A stretch of 64,000 nt of DNA from Candidatus Acidiferrum typicum. GTDB lineage: Bacteria > Acidobacteriota > Terriglobia > Acidiferrales > UBA7541. The position numbers and the translations under genes are program-made. Each line of letters begins with the position of its first letter. Position 1 is the stretch's first letter. The DNA is taken from contig JAOAPV010000064.1 of NCBI GenBank assembly GCA_025463055.1, positions 62,001-126,000 of the forward strand. The letters are read 5' to 3'. The notes beneath the pieces are model-generated. The model saw only the letters and a program-made list of their open reading frames with translations. It was not told where the DNA came from and did not search any database. Positions 28,435-39,138 of this stretch are shown piece by piece.

Positions 28435-29994
28435 CTATTCCCGAACCCTGAAATAATCCCTCCAAGCTACTTCTTCGCCAACTATCACATCAGCTCTGTA
28501 AAGACCCGGCTGCATCACAAGGGGAACACTCCAAGTCCGTTCCTGTGTTTCGCCGCTCCTCAGATTAATCTTTATTGAATCACTGCGACTGAGAACGTGA
28601 TTGTCGACGTCGTAGACTTGTAACTGGGCTGTACCCTTCCAAGGTTGAATCCCTTGGAACGCGATCACCACCGCTGCGAACTCATCGCGTTGTGTGAAAT
28701 CGACTTTCATTTCCTTAGGACGAAGACCCTTAGCTTTTTGCGACTTGCCTTGGGTAATCATTCCGAACGAAATATCGCGAAGGGCCGTGACTGGACTTGT
28801 GAATTGGCCTGTGGTCCATAAAGTTTGGATTGGTGTGAGCGAAGTATTTGAGGCCGGACTAACTAACCCGACTGGAATCACAGTACTGGTCAGAGTGAAT
28901 GTCTCTCCTCCCCTCCGTCCCCGGATCTCTGGAAGCGCTTCTCCAAGAAGACCCAACACAGCGCCTTGTTCGTTCAATACCGGCCCACCCAATGCCGCTG
29001 AGTTGAATGGTCCTGAGATGCTCAGCCTTTCGCCCCAACCAGCATGATCTTCTTTCCCCACAATTTGCCCCTCAGAGATCACGCGCGCTGCATCGGCTTT
29101 CGCGTCCAGCCAGTAACAGTGATCTCCTATGTTCACAGATGCGTCGGTCGCTCTTGGCAGTTCAGGACTTTTCCCAGTCTCGATTTTCAGGAGGGCCCAA
29201 TCCTGCCGACGATTCCAACCAAGGAGTGAGTCCGATTTTGCATAGTTGCCATTGGCAAGCCGTATCCGGAGCGCGCGGGCCCCGTCAATCGCGTGGAATG
29301 CTGTCGCCACGAGGCCGTCATCAATAAAAAAGCCCGAACTTGCATCGAATGGCTGTCCCTTCGAATCTAGCTTCTCTATAAAAACGCTTGCCGCGACAGC
29401 CCGGGCGTAAATTTCCGCCGACGTCAGCGGCAGCAACGCTTTTCCTTTCAAGACATCGGCGGGTCTCTTGGCGGACACAATCTCGAAGCTCAAGGTGCCG
29501 GCGGACTCTCCGTCGACATGCGACTCGAAGGTCCACACTCCGGCGGTGGTGTTTTCCAAGAGAGGTACCGTCCAGAATCCTCCGAATCTTGGTTCCGTGG
29601 CTGGGTAGTCGAAGCTTGACATGACGGCAAGCTGACCGTTGGGTCCGCGGAGCGTACCCTCGCAATGGTGCGTGCCACGCGGCGCCTCCCATTCAAAATA
29701 AATGATGACTTGGCGGTCGTCAGGGACAAAGAACGTAGTTCGTGGATCGCTCATCACGAATGCAGCGCCGCGGGGCTCACCTTTCGTGCCTGCTACGGAG
29801 CGGACCATTTTGACTCTGGGTCCGGATGCCGGAACTCCGCCTTGCTGCGCGCTAAGAATGCTTTCAGCCGTAATGAATGGTAAGAAAAAAGCAAAAACCA
29901 ATAGGCAAATTACCTTTTCTCTTCGCCACTGATTTCGCCTACCTAATTCTCCAAACATAGATTGCCTCGTGGGCGCAGGTTTGGAAAAGACACT
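28435..29994 (-). CDS. Secreted trypsin-like (S1) serine protease-related protein
   Basis: SSGFFIDDGLVATAFHAIDGA (His box), RRQDWALLKIE (Asp box), NSAALGGPVLN where GNSGGP is expected; signal-like N-term. Confidence 0.75.
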   Translation of the reverse strand, partial: SVFSKPAPTRQSMFGELGRRNQWRREKVICLLVFAFFLPFITAESILSAQQGGVPASGPRVKMVRSVAGTKGEPRGAAFVMSDPRTTFFVPDDRQVIIYFEWEAPRGTHHCEGTLRGPNGQLAVMSSFDYPATEPRFGGFWTVPLLENTTAGVWTFESHVDGESAGTLSFEIVSAKRPADVLKGKALLPLTSAEIYARAVAASVFIEKLDSKGQPFDASSGFFIDDGLVATAFHAIDGARALRIRLANGNYAKSDSLLGWNRRQDWALLKIETGKSPELPRATDASVNIGDHCYWLDAKADAARVISEGQIVGKEDHAGWGERLSISGPFNSAALGGPVLNEQGAVLGLLGEALPEIRGRRGGETFTLTSTVIPVGLVSPASNTSLTPIQTLWTTGQFTSPVTALRDISFGMITQGKSQKAKGLRPKEMKVDFTQRDEFAAVVIAFQGIQPWKGTAQLQVYDVDNHVLSRSDSIKINLRSGETQERTWSVPLVMQPGLYRADVIVGEEVAWRDYFRVRE

Positions 29995-30115
29995 CATGAC
30001 TCTGATGCGGAGGTTCGTGTTCGGTCGTGGAATATACCACAGAATTAACTCCACCCATCGCGTCTCTGCCGTGGTTAACACTCCATTCACCCAAAGCGCA
30101 CAAAACTACGACTGG

Positions 30116-30165
30116 GTGCCGCATCCCTTGTGATTTCAAGGGTCCGGATTTTGATTTGTTGTTCC
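30116..30165. repeat. Dispersed repeat copy 2
   Basis: gtgccgcatcccttgtgatttcaagggtccggattttgatttgttgtt; same orientation as 27926-27975. Confidence 0.7.
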
Positions 30166-30537
30166 GAGCAGGAACCACCGCACTTTCCGAGAGTAAAAAA
30201 AATCGGTCACCTGCATCTAAACCGTCCCTCCGACCAGTTGTCCTGGCGTACCCCCTGCCGTACGCTACTCAATGAAACCTGGTCGCTACGGCGACTAAGC
30301 GCTGCGGCTTCCCTGCTCGCCCACTTCGAGGCGACCTCGACGCAAAGCGAGAAAGAATCTCCCGCCGAGCCCCCGAATCGCGAATACAAATATCGCGACC
30401 CCAGCGCCAACAACGATGCCGACGCCAAGCTCCCTTCCTCAACGATCTCGCATCAATCTGCTCAGCCCTCGATCATCAAGCCCTAACCGGCGCTCGCCTC
30501 TTCACATTCGCCACTCGCCACAACATCTCCTAAGTCC

Positions 30538-30605
30538 CTTTAGAATGAACACTTGCAAAAGTGTATCAAAACAAAGGACTTTAACTATCTTTAGAATGAA
30601 CACTT
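30538..30605. repeat. Short tandem-spaced direct repeat CTTTAGAATGAACACTT
   Basis: 17-bp identical copies at 30538-30554 and 30589-30605, both followed by (at)gcaaaa; 51-bp offset. Confidence 0.7.
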
Positions 30606-30944
30606 ATGCAAAACCCGGGGGAGGGGGTACCCAGGGATACCCTCGCACACTGTATCAGTCGGGTTCGGCAACCATCGATTTGCTTCTCCTTTGTTTTCAC
30701 ACTCTTATGAGTTGCTTTTTTCGCAAGTACTTTATTTTGATAACGATCTGCGTTGCCCCCTGTGTTTTCTGCCGATCCGACGAGGATCGGCATCCCGACA
30801 GAGCGCAGCGACGAGGGACCTTTCCCCGCCCCGGCACTCGTTCACCCCTCGCACCATTTTTCCACCGAGTTCCGGATCTTCGGCGATTTTCATTTTCCGT
30901 ACCCGCGTGTTATCGTCGCCCTCACATCGCAAGGGGGATTTTAA

Positions 30945-31427
30945 ATGTCAGTGAATAAAGTCATTCTCGTTGGCCGTCTCGGCCGCGATCCGGAAACGCG
31001 CTACACCGGCGGCGGTCAGGCCGTCGCCAATTTTTCCGTGGCCACCGACGAAAGCTACAAAGATAAAAACGGCGAGCGCCAGAAGCGTACCGAGTGGCAC
31101 AAAATTGTCGTGTGGGGCAAGCAAGCCGAAATCGCCCAGCAATATCTGAAAAAGGGCTCACTCATTTTCATCGAGGGACGCATTCAATCGCGCGAGTGGC
31201 AAGACAAAGAAGGCCAAAAGCGCACCAGCTTTGAAATCGTCGCCAGCAATTTCCGAATGCTGGGCGGCCGCGCCGACGGCGCCGCAGCCGGTGCCGGTGC
31301 AGGCGCAATGGGTGGCAGCGCCCCGCGCGGCGGCGATGACTTCGACGTCGCGGGCGGACACGACGAGCCCGCAGCACCGGGAGGCGGCGCCGGCCCCGAA
31401 ATCTCCGACGAAGACATCCCGTTCTAA
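30945..31427 (+). CDS. ssb: Single-stranded DNA-binding protein
   Basis: [23 protein letters not shown]-fold and acidic DEDIPF C-terminal tip. Confidence 0.96.
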   Translation: MSVNKVILVGRLGRDPETRYTGGGQAVANFSVATDESYKDKNGERQKRTEWHKIVVWGKQAEIAQQYLKKGSLIFIEGRIQSREWQDKEGQKRTSFEIVASNFRMLGGRADGAAAGAGAGAMGGSAPRGGDDFDVAGGHDEPAAPGGGAGPEISDEDIPF

Positions 31428-31513
31428 ACATGATTGTGAAGCACCAATCATGTTTACCCTGAGGCACGAAGGATCCGTGCAGCCGAACGAAGCATGAGAG
31501 CAAACCAGCCATC

Positions 31514-32521
31514 GTGGCCCAGACAAATCGCCGACTGATTCTTCGCGCGCGCCCCAAAGGTTTGCTCGCGCCCGGCGATCTGCAGCTCGTCGAATCGCCG
31601 GTGCCAACGATCGCAGATGGTCAAGCGCTCGCGAAAGTGAAATATCTCTCCATCGATCCGACCATGCGCGTCTGGATGTCGGTTGACAGCTACTTGCCCG
31701 TCGTGCCCCTCGGCGAAGTGATGCGCGCAGCGGGCCTCGCGGAAGTGGTCGAATCGCGCCACAAAAAGTTCAAGAAGGGCAAGAAAGTTCTCGGGCTCAC
31801 CGGCTTGCAGGAGTATTGCGTGATCGATGCAGCGGACAAGCGCGGCAGCTTCCGGAAAGTTCCGCCAATTCCCTTCCTTTCGGACACGGCATTTCTCGGC
31901 GTGCTCGGCGTCACCGGCGCCACCGCATATTTCGGCATGATGGACATCGCCAAGCCGCAAAAGGGCGAGACGCTGGTGGTCTCCGCGGCGGCCGGCGCCA
32001 CCGGCAGCATCGCCGGGCAGATCGGCAAAATTCATGGATGCCGCGTGGTCGGCATCGCCGGCGGGGCGGAAAAATGCAAATGGATCACCGAAGAACTCGG
32101 CTTTGACGCCGCGATCGATTACAAGCAGCCGGATTGGAAAGAGAAATTAGCGGCGGCCACGCCCAAAGGCGTCGACATCGATTACGAAAACGTCGGCGGC
32201 GAAATCATGCACGAAGTTGTGCAGCGCATGAACCTTCACGGCCGCATTGTACTGTGCGGGCTGATTTCCGGTTATACCAAGGAAGATCCGGCCCTCGAGA
32301 GCTTCGCCACGATTTTGAGGAAGCGCCTGCGCGTGCAGGGCTTCATCGTGCTCGATTACCTCGACCGCTTCATGGAAGCCGCTACGCAGCTCGGCAAGTG
32401 GAAGATGTTCGGCAAGCTCAAAGACCGCGAAACCATCGTCGAGGGCATCGAGAAAGCTCCCGAAGCCATCAACATGCTCTTCACCGGCGAAAACATAGGC
32501 AAGTTGATCGTGAAAGTGTGA
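31514..32521 (+). CDS. NADP-dependent oxidoreductase, MDR family (CurA/prostaglandin reductase-like)
   Basis: VSAAAGATGSIAGQIGKI cofactor motif, VDIDYENVGGEIM. Confidence 0.9.
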   Translation: MAQTNRRLILRARPKGLLAPGDLQLVESPVPTIADGQALAKVKYLSIDPTMRVWMSVDSYLPVVPLGEVMRAAGLAEVVESRHKKFKKGKKVLGLTGLQEYCVIDAADKRGSFRKVPPIPFLSDTAFLGVLGVTGATAYFGMMDIAKPQKGETLVVSAAAGATGSIAGQIGKIHGCRVVGIAGGAEKCKWITEELGFDAAIDYKQPDWKEKLAAATPKGVDIDYENVGGEIMHEVVQRMNLHGRIVLCGLISGYTKEDPALESFATILRKRLRVQGFIVLDYLDRFMEAATQLGKWKMFGKLKDRETIVEGIEKAPEAINMLFTGENIGKLIVKV

Positions 32522-32556
32522 GGCGCGGGAACTTTTTCAGGAGCTGTCGGGAAGAA

Positions 32557-32964
32557 TCAGCGAGGAGGGAGCGGGTTGCGTTTACGTTCTTCATCGAAAC
32601 GCTTAAGAAATTCTTCGAATTTCGGCTTTTGCTCCGGAGTAAGAATCGAGCGGACTTCGTTGCGGCCTTTTTGACGAATGGCCTCGACTTGCGCGTCACT
32701 TTGGTCGTGAATGGTTTTCGTTTCGCCATGCCAGTGCAGCAAGATGCTGTCTAGTTCTTGCGTCTGCTGCGGCGTCAGCGATAGCTGTTTGGTAAGTTCC
32801 GCAACCCGCTGGGCACGCCGCTCAGGTTCGCTGAGCGGAGGATTGGCAGCACTCACCGGCCTGTGCGCGAACGTATAGCCGAGCACACCGCCCAGCGCCG
32901 CACCGAGCAGGAATACGACGCCGACCCACAGAGCCGCTTTGCGCGTAGCGGCGGTATCGGTCAT
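32557..32964 (-). CDS. Spy/CpxP-like periplasmic protein
   Basis: Single N-term TM, LSLTPQQTQELDSIL and ILTPEQKPKFEEFL repeats. Confidence 0.75.
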   Translation of the reverse strand: MTDTAATRKAALWVGVVFLLGAALGGVLGYTFAHRPVSAANPPLSEPERRAQRVAELTKQLSLTPQQTQELDSILLHWHGETKTIHDQSDAQVEAIRQKGRNEVRSILTPEQKPKFEEFLKRFDEERKRNPLPPR

Positions 32965-33470
32965 TGCGCCATCTCCATCGACGGCAGAACGTCGTCGGGT
33001 GCTTGCGATTGTGGTGAGTCAAAAATGGATTCAACGCCCGTTTGGGTGACGGAAGTCTGCGCGACCTTCGGCGACTCATACAGCCAGCCGCCAGCCAGCA
33101 GCAGGGCCAGTGCAGAAATCCACGTAAGGCGCGCGGCAAAGCGGGGTACCGCAGCCCAAGCCTCGAAAGACTGCCTCAGCTCCGATTCGCGCGCAGCAAT
33201 GGCAGCCATCACGCGGGGCGCAAACCACGGCCCGGGCAGCGTCGCCGACGCAGGCACGTCCCTGAAAATGGCGCGGCTCATCGACATGTCGTCCGCGACG
33301 GATTTGCATTCCGGGCAAGCCGCCAGATGGTCTTTCTGCTCGGCGGAAAGTACCGCGGGCCCGGTGAAGTCCTCGAGCAAGTCGCGGAGGCTTCTACAAT
33401 CGTCCTGCTGCCTCAACTTTTTCAATGTCCACATACGACCTCCCAAGTTTAGATGCTTCGTCTGTTTCAA
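32961..33470 (-). CDS. Putative anti-sigma factor with zinc-finger (zf-HC2-like)
   Basis: HLAACPECKSVADDMS HxxxCxxC motif, one TM, adjacent to ECF sigma. Confidence 0.8.
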   Translation of the reverse strand: MKQTKHLNLGGRMWTLKKLRQQDDCRSLRDLLEDFTGPAVLSAEQKDHLAACPECKSVADDMSMSRAIFRDVPASATLPGPWFAPRVMAAIAARESELRQSFEAWAAVPRFAARLTWISALALLLAGGWLYESPKVAQTSVTQTGVESIFDSPQSQAPDDVLPSMEMAQ

Positions 33471-33532
33471 TTTGGAACGTTCTCAACGGCAATCAACTCT
33501 GAATCGCAATCAGATTCGTCTCCCAATCGCAA

Positions 33533-34177
33533 TCAGCTTCCGTCCTTGCGCTTGCGCACCTGATTCACGATTCTGCGTCGGGCGCGAAACAGACGGACCT
33601 TTACGGTATTTGCGTTCAGCTCCAGAATCTCGGCAATTTCTTCGATGGCGAAGCCCTCTACTTCTTTCAAAATAAGCATCATGCGGTCGCGTTCGTCCAA
33701 GCCCTCCAAGAGGAGCTCCACCTGCTGCTGGGCTTCGAGTTTGTCCGAAATGTCCTCGGCGTCGCTCGCAACCCTTTCGGCGGCGCCGAACTGCTGGGCC
33801 TGCTCTTCGCTGAGATCCGATTCATACAGAAGCGGCCTAACCTTCTTCTTTCTCAACAGATCCCAGCATTCGTTGACTGTAATCTTATACAGCCAAGTGC
33901 TAAAGGCGGCCCGTTGATCGAAACGCTTCAGCGAAAAGTACGCTTTGACAAAGACTTGCTGCGCGATATCCTCGACGTCTTCGCGGCGACGAAGGATCCC
34001 GCCGGCTACGGCAAAAACGCGATGCTGATGGCGCCGGACCAACTCCTCGAAGGCCTCCTTGTCTCCGCCTTGGGCGCGCCGAACCAGCTCCCGGTCATCC
34101 GGAGCGCCTGCCGCCTTGGCCGCCGGTTTCAGAACCGCGGTGGGGCCGAAAGGCTCTACTTTAGGGACGCGTGGCAT
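33533..34177 (-). CDS. ECF sigma-70 factor
   Basis: GDKEAFEELVRRHQHRVFAVAGGILRRREDVEDIAQQVFVKAY; region 4 AIEEIAEILELNANTVKVRLFRARRRI. Confidence 0.93.
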   Translation of the reverse strand: MPRVPKVEPFGPTAVLKPAAKAAGAPDDRELVRRAQGGDKEAFEELVRRHQHRVFAVAGGILRRREDVEDIAQQVFVKAYFSLKRFDQRAAFSTWLYKITVNECWDLLRKKKVRPLLYESDLSEEQAQQFGAAERVASDAEDISDKLEAQQQVELLLEGLDERDRMMLILKEVEGFAIEEIAEILELNANTVKVRLFRARRRIVNQVRKRKDGS

Positions 34178-34293
34178 GGCTTCCAGGTTACGCTCTCCTG
34201 AACCCGCGTTTCTGAGCCCGCACCATCTGTTTCATTTTCAGGTATGGCAACTTTATACTTGCAGGGCCCTTAACTACATGCAATAATATCTGC

Positions 34294-34665
34294 ATGATTA
34301 TTGGTGACCGCCTCCGCGCACTGCGTGAGGAAAAGAAACTCTCCCAGGGTGATATCGAAAAGCGTACGGGTTTGCTTCGCTGCTACATTTCCAGAGTAGA
34401 AAATGGCCATACAGTACCGGCCATCGAAACACTGGAGAAGATGGCCCGCGCTCTCGAATGCCCACTCTATCAACTGTTCTACGACGGCGAAGAGCCGCCC
34501 GTACTGCCAAACCTGCCCAAGCGAAAGTCTTCGGACGACATCGCGTGGGGCACGAGCGGCAAAGAGGCGCGCTTTCTCAACAAGCTTCGCAGGTTGTTGG
34601 GCAAGGCCGACGAAGAAGATCGTAAGCTCATTCTATACATGGCCCAGAAAATGGCCAACCGCTAG
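34294..34665 (+). CDS. XRE-family HTH transcriptional regulator
   Basis: LRALREEKKLSQGDIEKRTGLLRCYISRVENGHTVPAIETLEKMARAL. Confidence 0.93.
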   Translation: MIIGDRLRALREEKKLSQGDIEKRTGLLRCYISRVENGHTVPAIETLEKMARALECPLYQLFYDGEEPPVLPNLPKRKSSDDIAWGTSGKEARFLNKLRRLLGKADEEDRKLILYMAQKMANR

Positions 34666-34851
34666 TTCCGGAAGCCTTCACTTCCTGGAATTGCCGGTTA
34701 GAATGACAAATCTCAAGAGGGCCGCGCCAACCCGCGCAGCGCGGCCTGATTCTGAGAATCCCTACCGGTATCCTCAAATAAGCCCTCGATCCTGACAAAA
34801 TCGCTTTTAAGTGCTTCCCCATTATTTCCTTAGCCGACCGCTTTCAGTTCC

Positions 34852-36462
34852 CTATTCCCACTCGATGGTGCCCGGCGGTTTTGAGCTGATGTCGTAAACA
34901 ACCCGCGTAACGCCGGGAACCTCATTAACGATGCGGGTGGAGATGCGCTCGAGAACGTCGCCGGGTAGGCGCACCCAGTCCGCAGTCATGGCATCTTCAG
35001 ATTCGACGACGCGCACTGCGATGGTGAGACCATAGGTGCGGTAATCGCCCATCACGCCGACGCTGCGCACGGGTAGAAGGACAGCGAAAGCCTGCCACAC
35101 CTTTTCATAGAGGCCGGCGCGGCGGATTTCGTCCACTACAACTGCATCCGCCTCGCGGAGAGTTACCAGACTTTCAGCATTTACCTCGCCAAGTACCCGT
35201 ACGGCTAAACCTGGGCCGGGAAACGGATGTTTCACTAATAGCTCGTTTGGCAGGCCGAGATCGCGACCGATTCTGCGGACTTCGTCCTTGAACAAGTCGC
35301 GCAACGGTTCAATGAGCGCGAAGGGCATTTTCTCCGGCAGCCCGCCTACATTGTGATGCGTTTTGATGGTCGCGGAGGGGCCTTTTACGGAGACGGATTC
35401 GATTACGTCCGGGTAGAGAGTTCCCTGCACTAAGTAGGCGATTTCGCCGTGGGCCTCGTTCTTTTGCAGCTCCATAGCTTGGTCCGCGAAGACGGAAATG
35501 AATTCCGCGCCGATTAGCTTGCGCTTGCGCTCGGGCTCGGTGACACCCTTTAGTTGAGAGAGGAAGCGCTCGGAAGCGTCGACACCGATCACGCGGAGGC
35601 CGAGGCGGTCGCGCAGCATTTCGAGCGTGTCTTCAAATTCATTTTTGCGCAGCAGTCCGGTATTGACGAAGATGTTGGTCAGGCGGTCGCCGATGGCGCG
35701 ATGCACGAGGACGGCGGCGACTGTGGAATCGACACCGCCACTTAGGGCGCAAATTACGCGGTGATTCCCTACTTTCGTTCGAATCGCTTCGGTGGTTTCT
35801 TCGATGAAGGCGGCGCCGCTCCACTTCTTTTCGGCCTTGCAGACGCGGAACAGGAAATTGCGAAGAATTTCGGTACCGCGGTCGGTGTGGCGCACTTCAG
35901 GGTGAAATTCGACAGCGTAAATTTTGCGCTGAGCGTCTTCCACGGCGGCGACGGCGTTTTGCGTGCGGCCTACGGTTCGAAAGCCAGGAGGCAGTCCGAC
36001 GACGTGATCGCCATGACTGTTCCAGATGCGCAGCGACTTGGGAAATTCCGCGAAGAGTTCGGATTTGTGATCGGTGTTTTCGATGTTCAGAACGGCGCTG
36101 CCGTATTCGCGGCGCTCGGCAGGCTCTACCTTTCCGCCGAGATGGTGGGTGAGCCATTGCATGCCGTAGCAGATTCCGAGCACTGGAATGCCGAGCGCGA
36201 GAACATTTACGTCACACTTGGGAGCTTGGGGATCGTAGACGGAGCTGGGGCCGCCGGACAAAACGATGCCGGAGGGTTCGAACTTGCGGATTTCGTCGAG
36301 CGTGGTGGTGCATGGGAGAACGGAGGAGAAGACTTGCTGTTCGCGTATGCGGCGGGCGATGAGCTGGGTGTATTGGCCGCCGAAGTCGAGAACGACTACG
36401 CCGCCGAGTTCGGAGTTGGGGCGTTGCTGCTGTGTTTGCTGCATTTGCGCTCCGCTGGACAT
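34852..36462 (-). CDS. guaA: GMP synthase (glutamine-hydrolysing)
   Basis: GICYGMQ class I GATase, [13 protein letters not shown]-term KPPGTIEWE; start at internal Met MSSGAQMQ. Confidence 0.96.
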   Translation of the reverse strand: MSSGAQMQQTQQQRPNSELGGVVVLDFGGQYTQLIARRIREQQVFSSVLPCTTTLDEIRKFEPSGIVLSGGPSSVYDPQAPKCDVNVLALGIPVLGICYGMQWLTHHLGGKVEPAERREYGSAVLNIENTDHKSELFAEFPKSLRIWNSHGDHVVGLPPGFRTVGRTQNAVAAVEDAQRKIYAVEFHPEVRHTDRGTEILRNFLFRVCKAEKKWSGAAFIEETTEAIRTKVGNHRVICALSGGVDSTVAAVLVHRAIGDRLTNIFVNTGLLRKNEFEDTLEMLRDRLGLRVIGVDASERFLSQLKGVTEPERKRKLIGAEFISVFADQAMELQKNEAHGEIAYLVQGTLYPDVIESVSVKGPSATIKTHHNVGGLPEKMPFALIEPLRDLFKDEVRRIGRDLGLPNELLVKHPFPGPGLAVRVLGEVNAESLVTLREADAVVVDEIRRAGLYEKVWQAFAVLLPVRSVGVMGDYRTYGLTIAVRVVESEDAMTADWVRLPGDVLERISTRIVNEVPGVTRVVYDISSKPPGTIEWE

Positions 36463-36599
36463 TGTCCTCCTCAGAAGCAAACTAAAAAACGAAGAACTTG
36501 GCGCCACCGGGCACGCCCCGATTAGTCCTACTTTAAACCCCCCAGGTCCACAAACCGGACCTGAGCTACAGGTAGCAAAATTGGCGACCCTGCCAAGCT

Positions 36600-36622
36600 G
36601 GGGCGCAGCAGTGCTGCGCCCC
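36600..36622. repeat. Perfect palindrome GGGGCGCAGCA-G-TGCTGCGCCCC
   Basis: 11-bp arms, 1-nt centre; between leuS stop and guaA start. Confidence 0.65.
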
Positions 36623-36639
36623 TACGTAGAACCTGAATT

Positions 36640-39132
36640 TTACGCGACAACTAGGTTCACCAGTTTATCGGGAATCACGATTTGTTTTACTACGCGCTTG
36701 CCGTTTATGTGTTGGGCTACGGCTGGCTCGGCTAGTGCCTTCGGGACCAAGTCGGCTTCGCCGAGTCCGGCGGCTACTCTCAGCCGGGCGCGCACGCGTC
36801 CGTTCACTTGCACGACGACTTCGACTTCTTCGTCGCGTGCTAGTTCGGGATCGAAATCGGGCCAAGGAACGGTCCAGAGGCCTTCGTTATGTCCGAGCAT
36901 TTCCCAGAGTTCTTCCGCGAGATGCGGAGTCATGGGCGCGAGCATGAGCATCAGGGTTTCGAGAATGTGCTTGGTGATTTCGGGCTGCACGCCTTTTTCC
37001 AGAGGCGCGTGGATTTCATTGTAAAGATCCATGATCAGGGCGATGGCGGAGTTGAAATGCCAGCGCGTTTCGATGTCCAGAGTGACGCGGCGGAGTGCCT
37101 GATGGGTTTTGCGGAGCAGCTTTTTTTCAACGTCCGAGGTTGAGGCCGGGATGCCACTTTTGACGTCGCGGAGTGACTCGGCCAGGCGATCGACCAGGCG
37201 AAAGACGCGATTGATGAAGCGCCATGCGCCTTCGATACTTTCTTCGCTCCACTCCAGGTCCTTTTCTGGGGGGGCGGCGAATAGCGTATAGAGGCGACCA
37301 GTATCGGCGCCGTATTTCTCGGCCATTTCCATGGCGCCGACGACGTTACCTTTCGATTTGGACATGGCCACGCCGCCCTTTTGCACCATGCCTTGCGTAA
37401 AGAGCCGAGCGATCGGTTCGTTGTGCTTTACGAGACCAATGTCGCGCATGACCTTGCACCAGAAACGGGAATAGAGCAGGTGCAGGATGGCGTGGGTGAT
37501 GCCGCCGATGTACTGATCGATCGGAAACCAGTAGGCGACCTTCGCGGGATCAAAAGGGGCTTTGTCGTTGTGAGGATCGCAGTAACGATAAAAATACCAA
37601 GAGGAATCGACGAAGGTATCCATCGTGTCCGTTTCGCGGCGCGCAGGACCGCCGCACTTTGGGCACGTGGTGTTCACAAATTCCGGAGTCGCAGCGAGCG
37701 GCGAGCCGCCTTCGCCGGTAAGCTTGGCATTTTCGGGCAGCACGACCGGAAGATCGTTGTCGGGGACAGGAACGATTCCATCTTTCGCGCAGTAGACTAC
37801 CGGGATGGGCGTGCCCCAATAGCGCTGGCGCGAGATACCCCAATCTCTGAGTCGAAACGTGGTTTCGCGCTGGCCAAAGCCCTTGGCTTGCGCGTGCGCG
37901 GACATGGCCAGGATGGCATCGTCAACGGACAGACCGTCATAGGGGCCCGAGTTAACGAGCTTGCCGCGCTGATGCTCCTCGAACGCCCCAGTCATTTTCT
38001 CCACAACTAGCGGCTCTTCATCGACAGGCTGCACGACAACGCGAATGGGCAGACCATACTTGCGGCAGAACTCGAAATCGCGCTGATCGTGCGCTGGAAC
38101 GGCCATGATGGCGCCCGTTCCATACTCCAACAGGACGAAGTTCCCTACCCAAATGGGAAGCTTCTCTTGATTAAAAGGATTTGTGGCATAGCGCCCGGTG
38201 AAGAAACCGACTTTTTCGGCGGTGGCGAGATCTTCCGCCTTCACCGACGCCTGGCGCATCTGGGCGAGCTTGGCTTCGGCATCTTTTTGCTCTGGCGAGC
38301 CGGCGATGAGCTTCTGCACCAGTGGATGCGTGGGCGCGAGAATGATTGCAGTGGCGCCGTAGATAGTATCAATGCGGGTGGTGAAGACTTCGATGGGATC
38401 GACGCCAGCGACATCCGCAACAGGAAATTTAACTCGCGCGCCGATCGATTTACCGATCCAGTTGCGCTGCATGGTGATAACGCGCTCCGGCCAGCCGCCT
38501 TCGAGCTCCTTCAGGTCCTCTAGGAGTTGGTCGGCATAATGCGTCGTCTTTAGGAACCACTGCTCAATTTCGCGGGATTCAACCAGCGTGTCTTCATGGC
38601 GCCAGCAATACCCGCCGTTGACGACTTGCTCGTTGGCCAGCACAGTGCAGCACTTGGGGCACCAGTTGACGCGGCTCTTTTTGCGATAGGCGAGGCCGCG
38701 TTCGAGCATGCGCAGGAAAAACCACTGGTTCCAGCGATAGTATTCCGGCTCGCAGGTGGAGATTTCGCGGCGCCAGTCGTAGCTGAAACCGAAGCGGCGC
38801 AGGACGCGCTGGAATTCGGCGATATTGTTATTGGTCCAGGCGCGCGGATGCGTCTTGTTCGCGATGGCGGCGTTTTCGGCGGGCAAGCCGAAAGCATCCC
38901 AGCCCATGGGATGAAGCACGTTGAATCCGCGCATGCGCTTGACGCGGGCCACCACGTCGCCAATCGTGTAGTTGCGCATGTGGCCCATGTGCAGGGTGCC
39001 GGAAGGATAGGGCAACATCTCCAGCGTGTAATATTTCGGTTTTGCGGGATCTACTTCCGTTTCGAAGACGCGCGCTTCGGCCCAGCGCTTTTGCCATTTG
39101 GCTTCGATCTCTTGTGGGTTGTAATCGGCCAC
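36640..39132 (-). CDS. leuS: Leucyl-tRNA synthetase
   Basis: [19 protein letters not shown] (HIGH), MSKSKGNVV (KMSKS), editing domain. Confidence 0.97.
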   Translation of the reverse strand: MADYNPQEIEAKWQKRWAEARVFETEVDPAKPKYYTLEMLPYPSGTLHMGHMRNYTIGDVVARVKRMRGFNVLHPMGWDAFGLPAENAAIANKTHPRAWTNNNIAEFQRVLRRFGFSYDWRREISTCEPEYYRWNQWFFLRMLERGLAYRKKSRVNWCPKCCTVLANEQVVNGGYCWRHEDTLVESREIEQWFLKTTHYADQLLEDLKELEGGWPERVITMQRNWIGKSIGARVKFPVADVAGVDPIEVFTTRIDTIYGATAIILAPTHPLVQKLIAGSPEQKDAEAKLAQMRQASVKAEDLATAEKVGFFTGRYATNPFNQEKLPIWVGNFVLLEYGTGAIMAVPAHDQRDFEFCRKYGLPIRVVVQPVDEEPLVVEKMTGAFEEHQRGKLVNSGPYDGLSVDDAILAMSAHAQAKGFGQRETTFRLRDWGISRQRYWGTPIPVVYCAKDGIVPVPDNDLPVVLPENAKLTGEGGSPLAATPEFVNTTCPKCGGPARRETDTMDTFVDSSWYFYRYCDPHNDKAPFDPAKVAYWFPIDQYIGGITHAILHLLYSRFWCKVMRDIGLVKHNEPIARLFTQGMVQKGGVAMSKSKGNVVGAMEMAEKYGADTGRLYTLFAAPPEKDLEWSEESIEGAWRFINRVFRLVDRLAESLRDVKSGIPASTSDVEKKLLRKTHQALRRVTLDIETRWHFNSAIALIMDLYNEIHAPLEKGVQPEITKHILETLMLMLAPMTPHLAEELWEMLGHNEGLWTVPWPDFDPELARDEEVEVVVQVNGRVRARLRVAAGLGEADLVPKALAEPAVAQHINGKRVVKQIVIPDKLVNLVVA

Positions 39133-39138
39133 GCCTGG

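Noticed and set aside
30130-30486. 118-aa ORF after the second dispersed-repeat copy
   Set aside because: Begins inside the repeat and continues into low-complexity sequence; no support as a real gene.
35761-36525. 254-aa plus-strand ORF opposite guaA
   Set aside because: Sense strand encodes a full GMP synthase; no independent motif in the antisense product.
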